From: Lithodes maja | Taxonomy: Eukaryota; Arthropoda; Malacostraca; Decapoda; Lithodidae | Assembly (NCBI GenBank): GCA_037953745.1 | Contig: JBAKBP010010356.1 | Location: 1-64,000, forward strand | Reading direction: 5' to 3' | Length of the DNA: 64,000 bases | Shown: piece after piece, positions 1 to 12,109 of the stretch | Layout of the letters: every line of letters starts with the position of its first letter | Numbering within the stretch: position 1 is the stretch's first letter | Translations under genes and position numbers: made by a program | The notes under the pieces: generated by a model | The model's database searches: none | Told to the model about the DNA's origin: nothing | Seen by the model: only the letters and a program-made list of their open reading frames with translations

Positions 1-1690
1 AGCCTATTACTACCTATAACCGAAGGTGCTTGGTTATGGTATGCAAAGTAAGGTGGTAAGAGAAGTTACAGCTTACGTTACTTTAATCAATAAATGTCAG
101 GCACTCCTGCATGAAAGAAAGTGCACTAAAGTCCTTCAACACTAACAAGGAATCTTCTTTAAATGTTAGATGCTATAAAGATGCTCGTATCGGAAATGGA
201 ACCCAAAAAGGCAGGCAGTGGAACAATGCTCGTGCAGGCTATGCACACAAAAAGGCAGAATATATAATGCCGTCGGAGCCAAGAATATCCTAAACACTAC
301 AACACTAATAATAATCGCCACGACAATGCAGTATTCCTATCAACAAAAAGAGCCTAAGTCGGTTGTGTCTCACTACATCAAACTAGGCTGTGAAATGCTT
401 GTGTAATCATAAATGGGTATGCATAAAAAGAGTAATTAGGTTAATATACTTAATGTCTACTGTGACTGATAAAGTCTAGCTAGAGTCAATGATACGAGAT
501 ACTGGTGCGCATGGCATGCTGCATAGCCTAGTGCAAATCTCAAGTCTGTGCGTCAAATATTACGTTATAATGAAGGGTAGCTCTCTTGAGAAACCTTAAT
601 ACCGAAGTATTAAGCGTTCTCCTGGCGTACCTCAAAGACAAACAATCGAGACTAGAACAGTGCAGAATGGTATAGGCAAAAAAAAAACTCATTCGTGCAT
701 GCTCTACTCTCAATGGCACACAGACTAGAATTTACTCAATCAACTCCAGTTCTCAGGTATGTCGTGCCGCTTTTAACTGAAGCCAGCACTCATAGGAAAC
801 AATACCTATAATATCAGACTCCTAGTCTAGCATTATCTAATCCAGCAGAACACTAATAATTATAGGAAGCGGCAATATGAAAGCCAACCAATGCTTCGTG
901 ATCCACTTATCTTAACAACTAACATACATAGGCTATATCAGACCTTAACACACAATACAACTGGCCAGCATTAAGCTGATTTTGCAGAGTTAACCAGAGG
1001 GGGTATAATATTAATAAAAGGTGGTGAAAGATATGGAAAATGAGAGAGATAGGCAGAGGAAAAGATTCTCAGGTACGGAGCGGGGACAGATAGCAAGGGA
1101 AAAAAGATGGGTGTGTTCTAGAAACCAGATCTGAGGGAGAGAGTGGCGAGGAACTGTATATATACTCGCACTAGCTCGAGCCGCGTGGGAAAAAGGCGGT
1201 TACAAGTCCACTAACCACTAACAAAGCTTGCAGCATGGTAAGGACCTCCCTCCACCAACCCCCGCGAGGCAGCCAGCCGTGACGTCATCGAGTGGGACAA
1301 AAAACACTGCGCGCCCCCTCTCACTCTGTTCTACTCTCTCTCTCTCTCCCAGATCCCATCATTACTAGTTAATGATAAAACATATACTTTACAATTAAAT
1401 ATATAAAGCCTTGACATGGGCGAAAACAAAGAGCCTTTCTGGACTGCCCATGACACGAGGTTTCATATGAAATAAAGCACACTCTAATACTTAAACTGTA
1501 GCCCCATCCACTGCCCTGGCGATCCTAGTGAGTCACTGTAGGACAAGCCATGCGGTTCTAACGGAGTGGTCAACGTCACACCTGATTAACAAGAGTGCTT
1601 TTGGTTAAATTAGGTAGGCTAGATGAGAGCTAAGGCACATGTCAATAGTTATCAATAAGTTCAAAATAAGAACGTACACGGAAATATGTA
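1..1690. other. Intergenic sequence, no gene recognised
   Basis: No frame on either strand is long or resembles a known protein; the two open frames near 111-406 are about 60 codons and look random. The sequence is AT-rich, with a GA-rich stretch near 1040-1145 and a CT-rich stretch near 1315-1350. Nothing else is supported except the weak promoter-like cluster listed separately. Confidence 0.5.
1150..1290 (+). promoter_or_regulatory. Possible promoter-like cluster (TATA-like plus CRE palindrome)
   Basis: Visible here are a TATATATA string near 1156-1163 and the full cAMP-response palindrome TGACGTCA at 1280-1287. The surroundings are locally GC-richer, and near 1230-1246 an ATG is followed directly by GTAAGG, which has the form of a splice donor. 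Any of these could occur by chance, and no downstream coding exon was recognised. Recorded only as a weak candidate. Confidence 0.15.
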
Positions 1691-1769
1691 TGAAATTTAT
1701 TTCGTTGCACTTCAGGAGAATTTTTTATGTATTTATATATCAATTTATGTATTTGTATACAATTTATGC

Positions 1770-1970
1770 TATTTAGTTTCCTCCCTAGACCTCCATCAAG
1801 CTCTTTGACCGGCTTCTAAATTGCAGGCTCGCTATCGATCGCTAGGTAAAAATCAACAAGTAAATGGCACGAAAGATCTTAATATCGCCAAACTAATATG
1901 GCAACTGTCCCAAAATTTCCAAAGTAATGGGGGATAAACATGAGGGAGAAGGGGTCCAAGGAAACCCCTC
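1770..1970 (+). repeat. Dispersed repeat X, copy 1
   Basis: The stretch beginning with TTTCCTCCCTAGACCTCC and running through CGCTATCG, CGCCAAACTAAT and AAACATGAGGGAGAAGG is repeated on the + strand at about 13882-14195. Its first half occurs on the - strand at about 15310-15535. The latter two form the arms of an inverted-repeat element, so this copy is probably one end of a degraded relative. Confidence 0.7.
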
Positions 1971-2119
1971 CTTAACCAACAACCTTCTCGCCCATAAACA
2001 GACTGCCACTTGAGGGTGTTGGCTCTGCGTATTCGTTTGATGTCTTTCTAGTGTAGGCTAACCACGCTTGAAATTTTGCTTTGGCGTGCAGAACAAAACT
2101 TGGAGAAATCACCCACCTA

Positions 2120-2290
2120 ACCACAAACGCACACACACATGCACACGAACATACCCCCCCCCCCCCCACACATAAGAAAATGCAGACACCCACACATGCG
2201 AGCATACACCCACCCACTCACCCACGAGAATACAACCACACACCCACCCACTCACAAACACACACACACACTCACACCTACATACATTGG
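2120..2290. repeat. CA-rich low-complexity tract with C run
   Basis: Irregular CACA/CCCA repeats with an uninterrupted C run near 2154-2167. The overlapping His/Thr/Pro-rich frames on both strands are artefacts of this composition. Confidence 0.85.
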
Positions 2291-2743
2291 GACACATGAG
2301 CCTCTGACATTCCAGAAGATATTTCACGGATTCTGGTGTTGTTGTTGTGAGATGAAAGTGGGTCTCGGGCGTCTGGCAATAACCCCGCTGCGTCTCCTTG
2401 CGTTTGGGGGGGAAGTATTCGTTGCTAATTTTAGACGTTCAAAGTTGAACTGTTCATATTTACTTGTACAGGTATTGTTGTTATTATATTATCCATATTA
2501 TTATCAATTATATATGTATGTACTCTGTTGTTGTTTTTCATTAGGGTTAGAGGAGGAAAAGGGAGCTCAGGGTGTCAAACGACGCTGTTTTTTTGAGTGA
2601 TAACGCAAATGAATATTTTGTATAATGATAACAGAAACTCCCCTAACTTCTTATTTTTTTGTTTTTTTTTGGTTTGTATTAATGTTACAGAAAACAACTT
2701 CACAAGAATTTGGAGTGCCTAATTGCCAAAGTGATTGGGGTTG

Positions 2744-2766
2744 CCCCCCCCCCCCCCCCCCCCCCC
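2744..2766. repeat. Poly-C tract
   Basis: A run of 23 C residues. Another C run of about 17 lies at 23199-23215. Such runs are also common assembly trouble spots. Confidence 0.9.
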
Positions 2767-3222
2767 GGATTTTGTTTTGGACTTGTCACTTTTGGAATTA
2801 AGGGTGTCCACTCGGACCACTCCACAGTCCACTGTCCAAGACAGTCTGACAGCATTTCCTGCCTTCTAAATTTCTAAAACTCTAAAAGCAATCAAATAGT
2901 TAATAGAAAAATATTTTAATATAAGAATAATAGGATTATAGGCTAAATACATATTATACATTCTAGCCTATAGTGTAGCAATGTAGTAACAACTTAACAA
3001 GTGGCCAAATATATTACAATATTAGCCCTAAGGCCTATGATAATATATGAATTATAAATTTACAATTAAAATTAAAAAAATATTCTATGGTGATTGGTGT
3101 ATGATATCATATTATTTCATATATGATAGGCTATATATATTATATTAATATAATAATAATTATATAGAAGCAAATAATTAGGCTCCCACTGCAGGCGGTA
3201 GCTGCTCTTAGTTTTGTATTTG

Positions 3223-4343
3223 GTTTAATATACACTTCCCAGGTCATTTTAACAGTTCTATTGCTTCTATATATTATATAATACACCATAGAATAAGTTT
3301 TTAATAACTAGAAAAAAAGGTCATCTAATAAATAATTACCTTAATTGAGGACCTTCGCTGTTCCCGGGTTAAGAGGTGGGGGCTCTGGGAGTCTGAGCCT
3401 ACCAGAACCAGATTCCCAGAAATAATGAGAAAATCTCAGTAACACTAAAACCCTGACATTCAGACATTACAAATTTTACAATTTACACAGTCCATTAGGG
3501 CCTTAGGGCCCTATCATAACAATTAAACAATGGGGTCGACTTCTGGAATCTGGTCATCCATGATCGTGCCCGCCCTGATAATCCTGATAAATTTAACACT
3601 ATATTTTCAGGTCAGCATACACACGAATATCACTTATCACTAGTCAGGCAATAGTCTCCAATATCTAGGTGAGTTCGGCCTTATAATTATATGTAAACAC
3701 TACTAAAGTCTATGACAGTTTAAAGCACACACAAATGCTATTACAACTACTGTCTACACGAACGTTCAGCAATATGGCGGGACTGGGGAAGAACCGAATA
3801 TTATTGGAACTGGAATAAACTAATAACTGATAACTTATAACGTATCATTTCACGCAAATCGCCCTCGCCAGTCTCTGATAGCCTTCAGTTTTAAGGCTAT
3901 AAATCCTTAGATTATAGAGCACAGTAACGTGTGTATACATGAATGATGTCTATAGGCCTTACAGATTCCGTGTGTGATATAATTATTGATACACGACCCT
4001 TATCAAAACTTTTATGACGGTATGCGTGGTGCGAGCTTTTTTTGCGAGCTATCCCAAGTAGGGTCCATTTTCTGTTTGTTTACATTCGTCAACATTATTC
4101 TGGGGACAATAATATGAGGCGAATTTCATTTAATATGTCAATATTTACCATTTTAAAATAATTATATATTAATAGAAGCTATTTAGAGAAACTTTACATG
4201 CATTCTTACAATCTATTGTATATTATATGGCACTATACATTATTTTTACAAGAGAACAAGTTTAGGTGTAGAATATTATCCTTCATCAGTCAGCCATATT
4301 GGCTTATACAAGGCGCCAATTTTAAATAACCATATATAAAGGT
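3223..4343 (+). repeat. Left arm of a large inverted repeat
   Basis: This arm is the diverged reverse complement of 7922-8946. Landmarks include ACACTTCCCAGGTCATTTTA at the outer edge, GAGGTGGGGGCTC near 3372, GGCGGGACTGGGG near 3777 and GGCGCCAATTTTAAATAACC near the inner edge. Both outer edges contain TTAA (3225-3228 and 8941-8944), so a TTAA-targeting element with about 1.1-kb inverted arms is possible. No coding capacity is seen in the arm. An inverted segmental duplication is the alternative. Confidence 0.8.
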
Positions 4344-4544
4344 GTAGGAGGCAAAGATTTACCCAACAACTATTCGAAGCTTGACCTAAAGTATTAGACA
4401 TTGACAAATATATCGGAATGAATAGGAAACTATCCCCCTGTGTAAAAAATGAACACTGAATGAGGAAATTGACCACTTGCGAGATTCGTTCTATAAGGAA
4501 GTTAGTCTGGAACCCAGATCCAAAAATAAATTGTAGGCCTACAA

Positions 4545-4784
4545 TTATAACCCAGGAACTACTACAAGGCTGATTATGACCGAACCATCTCAAAGTGTTC
4601 CTTAATATCACAGTCACACTCTCGAGCACATCCACACCACAATGCTCTCGTACTTCTTGATTTGTCTGTCTATCTCCCCCAGGTAACTCCACACGGTACT
4701 GCCTTAAAATACTTAAATGAGTTAACAGTCTCCATAATCCGACCATTAAACCTAACCTCACATTCTGTGACCGCACTACAAGCT
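4545..4784 (-). pseudogene. LINE family H reverse-transcriptase tail fragment
   Basis: Read on the minus strand, shifted frames give FNGRIMETVNSFKYF followed further on by NTLRWFGH, the thumb/C-terminal signature of a non-LTR reverse transcriptase. The same family is seen at 31300-32480. Frameshifts and missing parts show it is dead. It abuts the oppositely oriented LINE F remnant that begins at 4785. Confidence 0.55.
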
Positions 4785-6050
4785 GTTTGCTGACGACCTC
4801 AAACTCTACATCCAGCATCCAAGTAAGTCACCACAATCAAGCTCTCAAGATCTCCAACAAAATATCAACATTTTAGCATCTACCGCCTCCTCTTGGGGTC
4901 TAAAGTTCGCACCCAACAAGTGTGTCCATCTCCGATTTAAGCGTGGACTCGAGCTACAAAACAATGCTATCTATCATCTACATGGAAATGTTTTAAGTAC
5001 AGTATCTTCACACAAAGACCTAGGGGTTACCATAGACACTAAATTAAGATTCCATTCACACATTCGAGAAACCGTGGCTAAAGCTGGAGGAGTATAGCTA
5101 CAAACCTACTAAAATCTACCATATGGCGCTCACCTTCCTTTATAATCTCCCTCATCTCCGACATCAGACCCTTGCTTGACTTTGATTCTCCTGTTTGGAA
5201 TACTGGTTTTCAAGCCTTCAAGGCGATCTTAATCTTCTAGAGTCTGTTCAACGTCGGTGGACGAAACAAGTAACCAACCACTCAAGTCTCACTTATCATG
5301 ACCGTCTCTCTACCTTAAACCTGTTTTCAATTAAAGGCAGATTGTTGAGGACCGACCTTATTCAGTGTTACAAAATATTCCATAATCTCTCGCCCATTAA
5401 ACACCATGACCTGTTCACTATGTCACCCCACCAAGGAGTAAGAGGTCATAAATACAAGATCATTGTTCCCCACACAGAAACCAAAGCAAGAAAAAGTTTT
5501 TTCTCCTGTCGTTGTTGTTGTTGTTGTTGTTCCCCAAGCTGCCTGGCCGAACAGCCCCAAGGCCCCGAGCAAGGCCAAGGCCATAACCGAGCGCCCCCAC
5601 AGATCCCTCCCTGCCGACCACAATAAAGCCTGGGTGACCGAAGCCACTCCATGGCGGGGAGCTGAGGAGGGTGCGGAAACGCCCGGGAAATCAAAGCCCC
5701 ACCCAGGGCCCTGTGCCCCTCAGCAATTATGAAGAGAAAGTCGAGGGGCAAAGGAAAAATGTGACGCTTTGGCTTCCAATCGTGGTAGATTGGGAGGTCA
5801 ATCCACGGAAGAGACGCCGTCACTTGAGATCTAGAAAATATATAAGTAAAAGGAACAGTCGGAGTAAGCTATGGGTAATTGGGTATGGCAGAGATCGCTC
5901 AATTCTCACTCTGATAGACCAGCCCATCACCACTCCTGTCGTATAATCCATCAGTGGAACTCCCTACCAGCTGAAGTGATTCCCCCTCCCTTGCTCAATT
6001 CAAATCTAAATTGACCCAACACCTCCACAACTCACTCTTCAACCCATAAA
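4785..6050 (+). pseudogene. LINE family F reverse-transcriptase remnant, split by a SINE
   Basis: The frame opens with FADDLKLYIQ, the polymerase active-site box. It continues with ASTASSWGLKFAPNKC and HKDLGVTIDTKLRFHSHIRE, then shifts frame to LLESVQRRWTKQV and RGRL-type tail residues. The coding tail stops at 5502 and resumes at 5942 as RIIHQWNSLPAEVIPPP, a typical LINE C-terminus. The gap is exactly the SINE at 5512-5932. Only the part from the active-site box onward is present, and several frameshifts and a stop near 5097 show it is non-functional. It belongs to the jockey/CR1-like group; finer placement is not possible by eye. Confidence 0.8.
5512..5932 (-). mobile_element. SINE S2 copy with 9-bp target-site duplication
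   Basis: A 421-bp insertion inside the LINE F remnant. The duplicated target CTCCTGTCG occurs at 5503-5511 and 5933-5941, and removing the insert restores the LINE frame. On the minus strand the element runs from TGGTGATGGGCTGG to GGGCTGTTCGGCCAGGCAGC and ends in an AAC repeat. The same element is present on the + strand at 62938-63346. Its last ~55 bp match the 3' end of LINE A (for example near 58220-58285), which points to mobilisation by LINE A. It has no long open frame and no convincing tRNA head. Confidence 0.85.
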
Positions 6051-6160
6051 ATCCCCTTTCCCATTTTTAAGCAACATCTCAACCCCTGATACCCACTCAT
6101 ATTATTGGTCCGACACACACTACCAGTCACCCCATTGTCAAGCATCTCCAGTACATCAAA

Positions 6161-6514
6161 ATGTTGCATCTGAAAACTAACACACCTGCCCTAGATGAGA
6201 GATGTCAGCGACTGGGACTGCAGACACTCAGTGACTGGAGAAAAAGAGGTGATATGATCGAAACCTACAAGCTAATGCCTGGCTTCGACGACATCCCTTA
6301 CACCAGATTATTTTGCCTCAACACAAACAATCTGAGAGGACATTCACTGAAACTAGCAAAACCGGACCACTGGAGAACAAAACTAAAAGGGAACTGGTTT
6401 GCGATCCGGGTGATCGATGACTGGAACTCACTCCCAAACGGAATAGTAACTGCGCCCACGATAGCCACATTCAAATCACGGTACGACAGACACACGGGTA
6501 TAGAGAACATTTAG
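6161..6514 (+). pseudogene. CR1-like LINE reverse-transcriptase C-terminal fragment
   Basis: An open frame of 117 codons matches the usual tail of CR1-type polymerases: RCQRLGLQTLSDWRKRGDMI, then YKLMPG and DDWNSLPNGIVTAPTIATFK. Only the extreme C-terminus is present, so this is a 5'-truncated copy. It lies within the spacer of the large inverted repeat. The absence of polymerase motifs means it is not functional. Confidence 0.75.
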
Positions 6515-7921
6515 GCTGACACGTCTTAAGAGGTGGGGACCACACAAGAAACCAATTCTTATTTCCTCACTACCAATTCATAGGTAAGCACTGGCGTGTC
6601 ATGCTATCTCCTGGGTTGCCTAATCCTTGGCCTGTCATGCGCTACCGATTGGCGGCCCTACCAGGTGAGCAACCCTGTTTTAAAGGCCAAAACATTACTG
6701 TTTAGGATTCAAACCTACTCACTCAGGTATGTTTGTGAAAGTTGGGCACCATATTTACTCAACCATGAGCGGATACAAGGGAACCAACCTTAGTTCATAT
6801 TTGGAGAACCAGGTTATAGTGTTGCGGAGGTTTATGCCTTCATACACATGGCGAGTTTACTTGACTTCAACAATGACTATTTAACACATTCCCCCCCTGC
6901 CCCTGGCCCTGCCAACTTGGCTAAGTGATACAATTTTAATCGTCCTGGTACTAATATGGAACCTCTCTGATGACAAATCTAATGCTACTGTCGCTCATGG
7001 TCGAGTAAATACGGTGCCCAACTCTCACAAACATACCTGAGTGAGTGGGTTCGAATCCTGGTCAGGGTACCTCTCTCCCAAGTTACCAACCTCAGCCTGT
7101 CAAACATTACATAACCTTACTCTTCCGCACATTAATTGCAATATATGTTATGGTAAGTATTATACCTTCGAAGACCGAGGTATATAAGTCCAAAAATTGT
7201 GTGACACATAGAATGAAATGGTATCTCTCTCACAGATACTCACAGATACTCATAGATGATGTTTATACTTCGATGCCAATAAAAATAACAATAATAATAA
7301 TATTAATAATAATAATATAGATTTAATGTTTGGTCTTGTCACTTCTTGAATAGGTAGTAGTCATTCATGACTGTCTAACTTATGGAATACAGTTATACAG
7401 TACAATAATTCCGAAGGGAAATTGATTGAAATTTAGAAGAGAGAATTCATGCTGTTTGTGATTATGAAATGGCCAAGATTATTCCAGGAAGAACGCTGGA
7501 GAGGAAGGTTTTTCATCGCAACGAATATCCAGGCTCCAGCATCAGTAAGGTGGAGAATCGGTAAGAAATAAGCCTACAGCTAAAGTATCCTTCTCCTACC
7601 TACATATATTATCCACCCATCCACAATGAAAATTAAAAGAACATTAGGCTTCTTTAACTATTGGAACTTGTTCGACTATTTCGATTTAGGGAATGTTTGA
7701 CCTTATAGTTTCTGCATGAGAGGCTGCAATTTTGAAATATATAAACTCCCTAGTAGGCTACTTACTAAATTTAATTGACTATTATAAATGCATAATATAA
7801 ATTGCTGTACTAATTCGTATCTCCAAATCATTTTCATTTGGGCAACTTTCCAGTCAAACAGTAGGCTAGATAGGCTTTCCCTAATGATAGGTCTTGTATT
7901 AAATTAGGCCTACTATCTTAA
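6515..7921. other. No gene recognised
   Basis: AT-rich sequence with a short ATA/AAT-rich microsatellite near 7290-7320. No protein-like frame or clear repeat family was recognised. Confidence 0.4.
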
Positions 7922-8946
7922 TACACTTTTATATATGGTTATTTAAAATTGGCGCCTTGTATAACCAGCCAATGGCAGATTTAAAAGAAGGCCAATATTC
8001 TGCTCCCGAAATATCAACGCTTGCAAAAATAATGTATGTGTCATATAATAATGTAAGAATGCATTACAAGTTTCTCTAAATAGCTTTTATTAATATATAA
8101 TTATTTTAAAATGGTAAACATTGACATATTAAATGAATTTCGCCTCAAATAAATGGCATCTATATAATGTTGACTGATGTAAACAAACAACATGTCGTGG
8201 ACTATCGAGAAGCACGCAAAGAAATATCGTATCACGTATAGCACCATATAAGTTTTAATAAGGGTTTTGTATCAATAATAATATCACACACGGAATCTGT
8301 AAGGTCTATAGACATCATTCATGCATACAAACGTTAATGTGATCTATAAACTAAGGATTTATAGCCTTAAAACTGAAGGCTATCAGAGACTCAAGTGCGA
8401 TGTTTGCGTGAAATGATAAGTTATAATTATCATTTATCATTTCATTCTAGTCCAGTTCCAACAATATTCTCTGACCCCAGTCCCGCCATAATGCTGAACA
8501 GTTCGTGTAGACAGTAATTGTAATAGCATTTGTGTGTGCTTTAAACTGTCATAGAATTTAGTAGTGTTTACATATATAAGGCCGAAATCACCTAGATATT
8601 GGAGACTATTGCCTGACTAGTGATATTCGTGTGTATGCTGAAAATAGTGTTACATCAGTGTGGGCACGGTGACCAGATTCCAGAAGACCCCCCATTGTTT
8701 CAGATCTGTGTTTTAGTGTTACTGTGCGTTACTGAGAATTTCTCATTATTTCTGGAAATCTGGTTCTGGTAGGCTAAGACTCAGAGCCCCCACCTCTTAA
8801 CCCGGGAACGGCGGAGGTCCTCAATTAAGGTAATTATTTAGAAGATGACCTTTTTTTCTAGTTATTAAAAACGTACTCTATGGTGTATTATATGATATAT
8901 AGAAGCAATAGAACTGTTAAAATGACCTGGGAAGTGTATATTAAAC
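7922..8946 (-). repeat. Right arm of the large inverted repeat
   Basis: Reverse-complement partner of 3223-4343, with small indels throughout. The spacer between the arms (about 3.6 kb) holds LINE fragments and a SINE. No open frame of interest lies inside the arm. Confidence 0.8.
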
Positions 8947-9038
8947 TTAGCCTAGACCAACATTCCTGTACTTTTTTTTTTTTTTTTTTTTGTAAGGCTA
9001 ACCTAGCCTAGGCTACTCTTCAGATATACAAGATATAT

Positions 9039-9172
9039 AGATTGCAGGAAATGCTGTTTTAGATACCTCAATTCTCAAAAAAAATCCTGGGGGGCATGCC
9101 CCCTGACCTCTTTAAAGCACGCGCCTTCGGCGCTCGCCGCTCCGTTGCGCTATATATATATACCCGGTATAG

Positions 9173-9208
<36 letters not shown>
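9039..9208 (+). repeat. Dispersed repeat Y, copy 1 (GC-rich hairpin, TA tail)
   Basis: Starts AGATTGCAGGAAATGCTG and includes the hairpin GGGGGGCATGCCCCC, then CGCGCCTTCGGCGCTCGCCG. It ends in a TA microsatellite. Two further copies lie at 10645-10860 and 10877-11045. It is non-coding, and the constant order of hairpin, GC-rich block and TA run suggests a short mobile repeat. Confidence 0.75.
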
Positions 9209-9211
<3 letters not shown>

Positions 9212-9440
9212 GATAAATGTTTACCTATGGTCCCGTTAAAATATCCTCAAGTAACCTATTAAAAACTGTTCAGGGGACTGGTTAGAACTTGTAGGATGTT
9301 TAATTGAATGTCGGAAACCAGTATTTACTGAGAAATAACAGTCTTAAAATGCGCTATGGGTCACCCAGGGTCCCTGCCCTCTCTTTCCCAGGTAATGTTA
9401 AGTTATGACATAACTTATTATACCGGTATATTATATTATA

Positions 9441-9467
9441 TTAGGGTTAGGTTAGGTTAGGTTAGGA
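9441..9467 (+). repeat. Short interstitial TTAGG-type repeat
   Basis: About five near-perfect GGTTA units, the common arthropod telomere motif. It is short and isolated, so it is more likely a chance or insertion-derived tract than a former chromosome end. Confidence 0.6.
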
Positions 9468-10079
9468 CTTAACCCGAGATGGGAATAGCCTACCCAGGTA
9501 TATTTTACTCGGCCCAGGGAAAATAATAGACAACAAATGTTCTAATCAAAGTTATTCTTGAAACTTGGTACCGGTATGTATTTTAACCAGTACTCTATAG
9601 GCCTAGTAACTCATGCATCATATAAAAGGATATAAATTAAGTACCGGTATGTAATAGTTCTTGGAATGCAACAACAAATATACATGAAATCTATATTGGA
9701 CAAAAGTTACAAAACTAAAACAGGGACTGCTAAGAATAATTTAAAAACCTGTTTTCAATGCCCATATTAGTGGACCTGAAGTGAATCCCTTTGAGACTGA
9801 AGTACAGGCAGCCAGCTCCCCTAGTATCCTGATTAAATACCAGTAAACATACATAACATCCCTTTTACTTACAATATTATTAATTCCTTTTAATACATTT
9901 TGAGCATGTATTGTGCGTATATTTACCTTCACATCTCAAAATTTCTCCGGCGGCTGGGGGGCTATGCCCCCTGGACCCCCTGTTATGTAGCGGGGGGCTG
10001 TGCCTCCTGCACCAAGTTGATCCTTGTAAGCTTAGAAAAATGATCCAGAACTTGATATTTTCTGTTTTGGCACCCTGAT

Positions 10080-10640
10080 TGTGTAGGTGGACAGTGGAAG
10101 AAATTAAGCCTAGGCTAGTGGCTAGCCAGGTAAGTGTTATTTAGGCCTAGCCTTGGAGGTTAGATTACAGGTATGACGATGCCTAGCCTACTTGTGGGAA
10201 TAGGCCTAGGCTAGCCTAGGCTATAGGTATTGCCCAATATATTTTTATCGTAAATTTTGTTTCGTAACCTACCGGTACCTTTGGATTTTAGTCTAGGCTA
10301 GCCTAACCTAGGCTATAGCCTATGCCACGCCTAGGCCTATTTAACCTAACATTCCTGTTACCGGTATTTTTTTCTTTTAAAGACTAGGCTACATAGCCTA
10401 GGCCTAAGAACATAAGAAAATGGGAGTCTGCAAAAAGCCGATCGGCCCATACAAGGCAGATCCCTGTCACACCCAACCCCAATTACAAGGCCCAATTATA
10501 GACCCATCTCACTAATACCTTGAGTACTGACCCCACCAAAACGGTCAGCTTAGGCTAACCTAGGTCCTAGCCTAAGCCTACTCTTAAGTTTTGGAATAGG
10601 CTTAGCCTAGTGCTGCCTAGGCCAAGCCTAATTAAACAAA
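10080..10640. repeat. TAGGCCTA-rich low-complexity region with an embedded dispersed repeat
   Basis: Dense, irregular palindromic words such as CCTAGGCTAGCCTAGGC fill both flanks. The interval 10405-10560 differs: it starts AAGAACATAAGAAAATGGGA and runs through AGCCGATCGGCCCATAC, a form I associate with abundant decapod repeats (from memory, not a search). No coding sequence. Confidence 0.5.
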
Positions 10641-10644
10641 AAAA

Positions 10645-10811
10645 AGTATGCCTAAATTGTCACAATTTTGGTCTCCATATTTTCCATCTTGATTGCTTTT
10701 AGATTGCAGGAAATGCTGTTTTAGACACCTCAATTCTCAAAAAAAATCCTGGGGGGCATGCCCCCTGACCTCTTTAAAGCTCGCGCCTTCGGCGCTCGCC
10801 GCTCCGTTGCG

Positions 10812-10845
<34 letters not shown>

Positions 10846-10860
10846 TAGCCTATGGCCTAA
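10645..10860 (+). repeat. Dispersed repeat Y, copy 2
   Basis: Begins upstream of the core with ATTGTCACAATTTTGGTCTC, then the AGATTGCAGG core, the GC hairpin and a TA run. With copy 3 it forms a near-tandem pair about 230 bp apart. Confidence 0.8.
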
Positions 10861-10876
10861 TTAAAAAAAAAAAAAA

Positions 10877-11045
10877 AAAGGTAAATTGACACAATTTTGG
10901 TCTCCATATTTTCCATCTTGATTGCTTTTAGATTGCAGGAAATGCTGTTTTAGACACCTAAATTCTCAAAAATTTCCGGGGGGGCATGCACCCGGACCCC
11001 CCTAGAGCTCGCGCCTTCGGCGCTCGCCGCTCCGTCGCGCTATAA
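10877..11045 (+). repeat. Dispersed repeat Y, copy 3
   Basis: Same order of blocks as copy 2, but the TA tail is reduced to TATAATGATAAC. Its adjacency to copy 2 suggests tandem duplication or repeated insertion at the same kind of site. Confidence 0.8.
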
Positions 11046-12109
11046 TGATAACAAAATAATAAACCATAATAACACAATTCACATGATGGGGATTGACACC
11101 CTGAGGGAGCTAAATGGGGAAGAAAGACAAGGCGAAAAAAGAAAGATTTTTGTTTTCAAACATTAAATCAAATTCATATTTACTTATATAGCTCTTGCTA
11201 TTATTTATTATTTGTGTTATTATCTATTATATAATTATGTATGCTCTTTGTTGCTGTTATTCATTCAGATTAAGAGGAAAAAGGAACTATACAGGGAAGA
11301 AAGACAAGGTGAAAAATATATCGATCTATTTGCAAATAGGCCTACAGTAATCAATATTTTTTTTTTTTTTTTTTTTTTTGCAGTTGCAAAGGACCAAAGG
11401 ACAAAACAAATAGAAACAATGGGGAATGGGCCTGAGTGGATAGAAAGATAGATAGATAGCGAAGGACCAATAACATTCAGATGGTTTATTGATATATTTT
11501 CCTACTTAGGCCTACCCGTTTGAGTCCTAGAGATAAGACTAGGCCTAGCCTATACAACTAAAAATAATCGTGTAATGGTAACCAGAATAAGACGATAATA
11601 CGTTTTCATGCTGATAGGGTTCAAAACTTCAAACATATTGGAAGTGATAAATCCATTTATTACTACCAATAGAAGTAGAAGTGATTTGTTTCTTAGTTGT
11701 GTTCAAACCTGTATGCCTCCCAGTGCGCGTGTATTATATGCAACCGAAATAGAGTGTGTACACATGGTGGTCTAGCTTAGCCTAACCTAGCCCAGCCCAA
11801 TGTATCATAACCTAACATAGACGCACAGGCACAATAACTCCCTGTGGGTGGGTATAATAATTATATGAACGGGGCCGTTTTACAAAAAGTGTACGCGAAA
11901 TGTAGACCCGCACGCCAACCCAGCAGCGTTAAAAAAACTAGAAAAGGAAAAAAAGGAGCTCGATCACATAATTAATTGCAACGCCAATAGGGGGGGGGGG
12001 GATCTCCCCGAATTATCACCAAACCAAACCAGCATACTCGACCCCTCAGCACCTGAAAATGCATCAATAGGCCTAAATGAGTAGAAATTTAAATAAAAGT
12101 GGTTTTGCT
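11046..12109. other. No gene recognised
   Basis: Contains a T run at about 11356-11379, a short GATA repeat near 11442-11458 and TAGGCCTA words. A G run near 11991-12001 precedes the Tc1 remnant. No protein-like frame is supported. Confidence 0.4.

Noticed and set aside
2139..2600. 153-codon His/Thr/Pro-rich frame
   Set aside because: It is produced by the CA/CCCA low-complexity tract, and similar frames appear on both strands.
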